DNA of 12,384 bases from Spirochaetales bacterium. Lineage in GTDB: Bacteria > Spirochaetota > Spirochaetia > JAGLYY01. Made by a program: the position numbers and the translations under genes. The stretch is taken from NCBI GenBank assembly GCA_023131935.1, contig JAGLYY010000246.1:1-12384 (forward strand), written 5' to 3'. Shown here in pieces: positions 7,538-12,384 of this stretch. The notes beneath the pieces were generated by a model. The model had not been told where the DNA came from. It saw nothing but the letters and a program-made list of their open reading frames with translations, and ran no database searches. How positions within the stretch are numbered: the first letter of the stretch is position 1; each line of letters starts with the position of its first letter.

Positions 7538-9730
7538 TCACTGTTTTTTCTTTCTGTAGTGTACCACAAGACTTGGCAGTAATGTCAGACTGAGGAGAGC
7601 GCTGCAGATCATCGTGACCCACATCAGGATCACCAGAAAGGTATGCACTGTCATTGGGGATAGAAGCATTGCAGTAAATCCGATACCCAGCCCCAGGGCG
7701 TTTGCCAGCACCGGGGATGATACATATTTCAGTGACTGGGTAACCGGATCGGGATGTCCTTTTTTATGGAAGTACCGGTAGAGCGATGAAAAGTGAATAG
7801 CATAATCAATCCCTACTCCAATAGTCAATCCGGACATGATCCCAGTTGATATGCTGAGGTCGATCCGGGCATATCCCATAGTGCCGAAGAGTGTCAGCAG
7901 TGTAACCACGATGGGTGCGATGGAAAATAAGGCAAGGCGGAGACTCTTTTGCGTGAGGACCATCAAGAGAAACACCAGGGCCAATGCCACGAGCAAACTG
8001 TTAATCTGCTGAGGGATGATCTGGTCATTCATATCTTTCATCACGTAAGGAATTCCCGCGATGGTCAGGTCCAGATCTTCATCAAATTTTTCTATGATTC
8101 TTTCAAATTCAACAAGAGTTTCTTTCTCAAGGTCTTTCAGGTAAAAGACCACCCTCCCCTTGTTTTGCTCTTTTTTCAGGAAAGTTTCAATGAGCCGGGG
8201 ATTTTGCCTGCTCAACATGGTTGCCATGAGACGCGCTACCATGGGGTTTTCAGGATATCCCGGTTCCTGATTTTCGTTAAAGAGCGTTTTTACTCTGGAA
8301 ATCAACGTATATATAGACACGCTTGTTTCGGAAATATTCGAAGTACGAAGCTCCTCCTGCATCAGAAGAATTTTGTCCGCTACTTCAGGCGCAAGGAGGT
8401 CGCCTTCTGAAGAATACATCACCCCAATAGGGAGAGATCCTCCAAGTATGGAATTTACCGCATTAACACTTTTATGTACTTCAGTACTCTTTTTATAAAT
8501 CGACAGCATATTAAAGTTTGCACGTATCAACCCTATTCCGGGGATAAAAACAAGAATCAACAGTACCGCAAGGATATATGCGCGTATATTTTTAATCCGG
8601 GATATAAAATGATATATTCCGTCTGCCTCTTTTCTCTTTGAGCTCTCAAGGCGGGGTACATGAAGGAAAAGCACCGGCAAGAAAACCCAGGTAACAACTC
8701 CTGCCGCAAGAATACCGAAACTCGCGGCAATGCCCATGGTGCGGATTGCTTGGGACTTTATGAAGAGCATTGAAAGAAATCCAACCATTGTGGTAAGGGT
8801 AGTCATAATCATCGGGTTCCCTACCGCTCGGAGGGTTTCCCCGACGACCTCCTTTTTCTCCCTTCCCATTGCAAGGCCATCTATAACGTGGCTGGTAAAG
8901 TGCAAACCGTCAGCGCTTCCCATAACAATAACAAAGATCGGTACAAGGGCCGTTATGAAAGTAATATTGCCCAGTGTCCAGCCGATTCCCCCGACAGTAA
9001 TAGCCGCCCCGATGGCGGCTGGAAACATAGAAAGCGCTGTTGCCCGAAAACTACCAATACGCCACCGGAATACCAAAAGCATCAGAAAAAGCGCGAATGG
9101 GGGAAGAGTCAGTAGTAACCGGAGAATGTAATCGAAGATCATTGCTTCCAGGTAAGGCTCTCCGGAAATGACATAATCTTCACCGTACGTTTCGAAAATA
9201 GTGTTTGCTTTCTTTACAACCTCTCGATTTGAAATAATGCCATCAAGGATGATTTGAAATGATGCGTAATGGTTCTCATCCTTTTTTATTATTCCTCCTC
9301 CATCCATGAGGGCAGAGAGAAAATTGAAGATTTCATTTACCTGATCCGGAGATACATCCCGTGTGTTTACCGTTTTCCCTGCGATAAATATCTTCGCAGG
9401 GACCGGACCTCCAACGAAAACAACCCCCTCTATCCGGGCGAGGTTCTCTGTTAAGTCAAGAAGAGTATTTACTGTCTCTATCGAATTGACAGGATCTTGA
9501 AGATGTAGCAGATATACCAGCTGTTCGGAACCGCCGAAAACCTCATTCATCTCCTCTATATTTTTTATATACCGGGAATGGTCCGGCATAAATACCTTAA
9601 AATCGGTAACGATACCAAGGCGGGTAAATCCAACGATTGAGAAAATCATCAGAATGGCAAGAAAAACCATGAGCAGTTTGCCCCGTTTTTCAAGAAACAG
9701 GGTGTATCGGGAAAAAAAATCATTTTTCAT
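7538..9730 (-). CDS. RND superfamily exporter (MMPL/COG1033-like)
   Basis: This 730-residue protein has the duplicated RND layout. TM1 is at about 18-38, followed by a large extracytoplasmic loop (39-200), TM2-TM6 (202-358), a short cytoplasmic linker, TM7 (383-402), a second large loop (403-575) and TM8-TM12 (577-722). Asp274 in the fourth helix (GSADGLHF) and Asp642 in the tenth (GVGIDYAIHF) fit the proton-relay positions of the family. At about 730 residues it is shorter than the drug-efflux AcrB type and fits the MMPL, hopanoid-transporter-like and 'predicted exporter' group, which move lipids or other hydrophobic compounds. No periplasmic adaptor or outer-membrane partner is nearby. The gene begins 30 bp after guaA in the same frame, without a good ribosome site, so it may be co-transcribed with the purine genes. 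Its substrate is unknown. Confidence 0.85.
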   Translation of the reverse strand: MKNDFFSRYTLFLEKRGKLLMVFLAILMIFSIVGFTRLGIVTDFKVFMPDHSRYIKNIEEMNEVFGGSEQLVYLLHLQDPVNSIETVNTLLDLTENLARIEGVVFVGGPVPAKIFIAGKTVNTRDVSPDQVNEIFNFLSALMDGGGIIKKDENHYASFQIILDGIISNREVVKKANTIFETYGEDYVISGEPYLEAMIFDYILRLLLTLPPFALFLMLLVFRWRIGSFRATALSMFPAAIGAAITVGGIGWTLGNITFITALVPIFVIVMGSADGLHFTSHVIDGLAMGREKKEVVGETLRAVGNPMIMTTLTTMVGFLSMLFIKSQAIRTMGIAASFGILAAGVVTWVFLPVLFLHVPRLESSKRKEADGIYHFISRIKNIRAYILAVLLILVFIPGIGLIRANFNMLSIYKKSTEVHKSVNAVNSILGGSLPIGVMYSSEGDLLAPEVADKILLMQEELRTSNISETSVSIYTLISRVKTLFNENQEPGYPENPMVARLMATMLSRQNPRLIETFLKKEQNKGRVVFYLKDLEKETLVEFERIIEKFDEDLDLTIAGIPYVMKDMNDQIIPQQINSLLVALALVFLLMVLTQKSLRLALFSIAPIVVTLLTLFGTMGYARIDLSISTGIMSGLTIGVGIDYAIHFSSLYRYFHKKGHPDPVTQSLKYVSSPVLANALGLGIGFTAMLLSPMTVHTFLVILMWVTMICSALLSLTLLPSLVVHYRKKKQ

Positions 9731-9739
9731 AAATTTTTT

Positions 9740-9766
9740 GCTTCACTCACTTCATTCACTTCATTC
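9740..9766. repeat. 9-bp tandem repeat, three copies, spanning the guaA stop
   Basis: On the minus strand the units are GAATGAAGT, GAATGAAGT and GAGTGAAGC; the third differs at two positions. The first unit contains the last Glu codon and TGA stop of guaA. Because the unit is 9 bp, the copies repeat TGA in frame, giving three successive in-frame stops (9761-9763, 9752-9754, 9743-9745) before the exporter ATG. It looks like simple slippage duplication. Confidence 0.8.
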
Positions 9767-11308
9767 CCATTCAATGGTCGCCGGAGGTTTACTTGAAATA
9801 TCATACACAACCCTTCCTATCTCTTTTACCGAGTTCGTGATGATAGATGAAATTTCCAACAGGTCAACGGAGTCAAAGGCAAATACATCCGCGGTCATCC
9901 CATCCCGTGAAGTGATGGCCCTGAGAGCAAGGACATACCCATACTCCCTTGCATCACCGGCTACTCCAACTGATCGTACCGGGAGAAGTATACAGAAAGC
10001 CTGCCAGATTTTGTTGTAAAGGTTTCTCTTTTTCAGTTCCCGGATAAAGAGATAATCAGCTTCCTTTAGAATAGTGCATTTCTCCCGGGTAATCTCTCCG
10101 AGTATCCTGACGGCGAGGCCTGGTCCGGGAAAAGGATGACGGTGCACAATCTCTTCGCTTAACCCAAGCCGCAGGCCAAGAGCACGTACTTCATCCTTGT
10201 AAAGCCTGGCAAGCGGTTCGATTATGCTTCCTGCTTTCCGCTTTGCCTCAACCAAGGGGGAACGGACATTATGGTGAGATTTTATTACATGGGCTTTTTC
10301 ACCGACCCCTTTCCCCGATTCAATCATATCGGTGTAAAGGGTCCCTTGCGCAAGATAAGCTTCATCAATACCGATGCGGGCAACCTCAGTTTCCTGTACT
10401 GTGATAAAGAGGTCTCCTATTATCTGCCGTTTTTTCTCCGGATCCGCGACCCCTTCAAGGGAAGAAAGGAACCGCTCTGAAGCATCGATCATGTGGAGAT
10501 GTTTTGCTCCGAGGCTACTTAAGATAACTTCAACTTCGGCGGATTCGTTTTTCCGCATCAGCCCTGTATCAATATACATGAGGTGAACCTGATCCGGATC
10601 CAGTGCTTTTAAAAGCAATCCTCCGGCAACGGTAGAATCAACTCCACCGGATATAAGAAGGAGCACCTTATCATTCCCAACTTTCTGTTTGATCTCCCCG
10701 GAGACCTCTGTAAGATAGGAATCCATGTTCCAGCCTTTTGAAACTCCCGCAATTCCGCAGACGAAGTTTTCAAGGATCTCGATGCCGTATTCGCAATGGG
10801 AAACTTCAGGGTGGAACTGAATGCCGTATAAGTTCTTCAGAGAATTAAAAGCCATCGCTGGATGATCTTTCGATTCAGCTATCGATTCAAACCCTTCTCC
10901 AAGAGTGTTAATACTGTCCCCATGGCTCATCCAGCTGATAAAGCCCTCCGGGATGTCATGAAAGAGAGGGTTTTTTGAGAGAACATGTATAGGCGATCGG
11001 CCATACTCTTTCTTTTCAAGGGAGGCAACCTTGCCGCTGTGGTCTTCGGTCATTCGTTGGAAGCCGTAACATATTCCCAGAACAGGAAGGCCTGTTTCAT
11101 AGAAATTCTTATCCAGGAGTGGAGCCCCATCTTCATACACGGAATAGGGAGAGCCGGAAAAAATAAGCCCCCGAACTCCATGAAGGATTTCGGGGTCAAA
11201 GGGGCTATCCCCCGGGATTATTTCGGAATAAACTCCGATTTCCCTGATCCGCCGGGCGATTAGCTGGGTTGTCTGGCTTCCGAAATCAAGAATCAGGATT
11301 TTATCCAT
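9761..11308 (-). CDS. guaA: GMP synthase (glutamine-hydrolysing)
   Basis: This complete 515-residue enzyme converts XMP, ATP and glutamine to GMP in the cytoplasm. The N-terminal class I glutamine amidotransferase domain (about 1-190) has DFGSQ (8-12), the oxyanion segment GSPYSVYED (52-60), the nucleophile Cys80 in GICYGFQ, and the His166/Glu168 dyad in FHPE. The ATP pyrophosphatase domain follows, with the PP-loop SGGVDS (220-225), and then the C-terminal dimerisation domain with RHPFPGPGLA and a terminal PPATIEWE close to the family consensus. The length matches the family (about 510-525). The ATG at 11308 has an AAGAAGGA site 4-5 nt upstream and overlaps the end of purA by 16 bp, so the two are probably coupled. 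Together they cover the final steps to AMP and GMP. Confidence 0.97.
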   Translation of the reverse strand: MDKILILDFGSQTTQLIARRIREIGVYSEIIPGDSPFDPEILHGVRGLIFSGSPYSVYEDGAPLLDKNFYETGLPVLGICYGFQRMTEDHSGKVASLEKKEYGRSPIHVLSKNPLFHDIPEGFISWMSHGDSINTLGEGFESIAESKDHPAMAFNSLKNLYGIQFHPEVSHCEYGIEILENFVCGIAGVSKGWNMDSYLTEVSGEIKQKVGNDKVLLLISGGVDSTVAGGLLLKALDPDQVHLMYIDTGLMRKNESAEVEVILSSLGAKHLHMIDASERFLSSLEGVADPEKKRQIIGDLFITVQETEVARIGIDEAYLAQGTLYTDMIESGKGVGEKAHVIKSHHNVRSPLVEAKRKAGSIIEPLARLYKDEVRALGLRLGLSEEIVHRHPFPGPGLAVRILGEITREKCTILKEADYLFIRELKKRNLYNKIWQAFCILLPVRSVGVAGDAREYGYVLALRAITSRDGMTADVFAFDSVDLLEISSIITNSVKEIGRVVYDISSKPPATIEWE

Positions 11309-12384
11309 TGGTTCCTTCTTGTGATAGTGCTTTTTCGCTGGTATCCAACTGAAATAATATCAATTGGGGTCCCGGTAAACTCTTCTATAAAATCTATATA
11401 ATCCTTGGCTTCACCAGGGAGGTCTTCATAGTTCATAATCTCCGAAAGATCCTGTTTCCAGCCTGGGAAGGTTTTCAGGATAGGCTTCGCCTGTTCCAGC
11501 ACTTCGATGGAGGAGGGAAAGGATTCAAGCCTCTTGCCCTGATATTCGTAGGCAATACATACCGCTACCTCATCAAGTTGGTCATACACATCGAGGTGGG
11601 TCAGTACAAGAGCATCCAGGGAGTTTGTATCGCAGGCATAAGAGAGTGCAAGAAGATCGAGATAACCGCAGCGCCGGGGTCTTCCGGTAGTAACACCATA
11701 CTCCCGGCCGAGATCACGAATCATATCGATCATCTCCCCCTGATCATCCTCAGAAAACTCACTGGGAAAAGGACCGTTCCCTACTCTTGTGGTATATGCT
11801 TTAAAAACCCCGAGGATCCGATGGAGGTCTCTAGGGCCTATTCCGCCTCCGATAGAAGCTCCCGCGGCACAGGAAATACCCGATGATACAAAGGGATATG
11901 TTCCCATGTCCGGATCCAGCAAAATCCCCTGGGCACCTTCGAAAAGGACATTTTTACCCTTCTGTTGTTTCATGTATCCTGGAAGATGTATCGACATCTT
12001 CTCAAGACGTTCGAGATATGGTGATATAAAATCTCTATCACTCTGGGGAACTTTTTCAAGAAATCCTGGATCAAACAAATCGACTATTCGATAACCCTCA
12101 CGGTGCGCTTTCCTGGCATAGGTACTGCCGATGCCCCGCCCGGTAGTGCCGATAGGCCTGGGCCGGTGCTGCTCCATCTCGATATCCTCTTCCTTGTACC
12201 GGGGTAAAACGATGTGGGACCTGTCTGAAATGAGCACCCTTCCTTCCCAGTTAATCCCCTGGGACTTAAGGGTAGAAAGCTCTTTGAAAAGGGATTCGGG
12301 ATCAATAACCATGGCAGTACCAAGAATCGCCATCTTTTCAGGGTTGATTACTCCTGAAGGTACCAGGTGCAGCTTATAGGTCGC
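11293..12384 (-). CDS. purA: Adenylosuccinate synthetase, 5' partial
   Basis: The frame is open to the window edge; 363 residues are visible and roughly 50 N-terminal residues are missing, including the GDEGKGK P-loop. The codons before the ATG at 12333 encode KLHLVPSGVI, the expected PurA segment, so that ATG is internal. Visible motifs are IGTTGRGIG (78-86), FEGAQG (148-153), the DPDMGTYPFV segment (157-166), the RVGNGPFP loop, GRPRRCGYLD, and GTPIDIISVGY in the C-terminal nucleotide-binding region. The enzyme joins IMP and aspartate using GTP to make adenylosuccinate, the first committed step to AMP. It lies upstream of guaA on the minus strand with a 16-bp overlap; no promoter is visible because the 5' end is outside the window. 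Apart from the cut, nothing suggests the gene is damaged. Confidence 0.96.
   Translation of the reverse strand, partial: ATYKLHLVPSGVINPEKMAILGTAMVIDPESLFKELSTLKSQGINWEGRVLISDRSHIVLPRYKEEDIEMEQHRPRPIGTTGRGIGSTYARKAHREGYRIVDLFDPGFLEKVPQSDRDFISPYLERLEKMSIHLPGYMKQQKGKNVLFEGAQGILLDPDMGTYPFVSSGISCAAGASIGGGIGPRDLHRILGVFKAYTTRVGNGPFPSEFSEDDQGEMIDMIRDLGREYGVTTGRPRRCGYLDLLALSYACDTNSLDALVLTHLDVYDQLDEVAVCIAYEYQGKRLESFPSSIEVLEQAKPILKTFPGWKQDLSEIMNYEDLPGEAKDYIDFIEEFTGTPIDIISVGYQRKSTITRRNQWIKS

Noticed and set aside
7520..7552. Possible intrinsic terminator between the helicase and exporter genes
   Set aside because: There is a T-rich run at 7543-7552, but no convincing GC-rich stem before it on either strand.
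8730..9131. Plus-strand open frame inside the exporter gene
   Set aside because: It is antisense to conserved transmembrane segments of the exporter and has no ribosome site or recognisable domain.
12331..12333. ATG as the start of purA
   Set aside because: The codons further upstream encode KLHLVPSGVI, a conserved internal PurA segment, so the start is outside the window.

Overview
This window looks like an ordinary chromosomal stretch of a free-living bacterium with moderate GC. It carries eight protein genes, two of them cut by the window edges, and almost no non-coding space. Gene content alone does not fix the taxon. A spirochaete-type lineage is my tentative guess, from the combination of an enlarged sucrose-phosphorylase-like enzyme, a purA-guaA pair and a large RND exporter; this is weak inference. 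I see no insertion sequences, integrases, phage genes, CRISPR repeats, tRNA or rRNA genes.

Left block (1-4005, + strand): the end of a large GH13 alpha-glucoside phosphorylase-like enzyme, an extended-SDR NAD(P)-dependent epimerase/dehydratase whose start overlaps the enzyme's stop (ATGA), then a small four-helix membrane protein 25 bp later. The three read as one operon. They suggest sugar or glycoside metabolism, but no substrate can be named.

Second block (3980-5594, - strand): a diacylglycerol-kinase-family lipid kinase followed 13 bp later by a PlsC-type acyltransferase. Both belong to phosphatidate/glycerolipid chemistry. A good sigma70-type promoter stands just before the kinase. The end of the acyltransferase overlaps the end of the small membrane protein gene by 26 bp.

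Third block (5651-7519, + strand): a DEAD-box RNA helicase with a DbpA-type C-terminal RNA-binding domain and a basic Gly-rich tail. It probably starts at a TTG codon, behind a promoter placed back-to-back with the lipid kinase promoter and a leader of about 120 nt.

Right block (7538-12384, - strand): purA (5' end outside the window), guaA and an RND/MMPL-family exporter, read in that order. purA and guaA overlap by 16 bp and encode the AMP and GMP branches from IMP. The exporter starts 30 bp after guaA, across a 9-bp tandem repeat that triplicates the guaA stop codon in frame.

I found no convincing undescribed multi-gene system. The points most worth following up are the three large expansions in the GH13 enzyme, a Glu in place of the catalytic Asp in the PlsC H-X4-D motif, and the local expression architecture.
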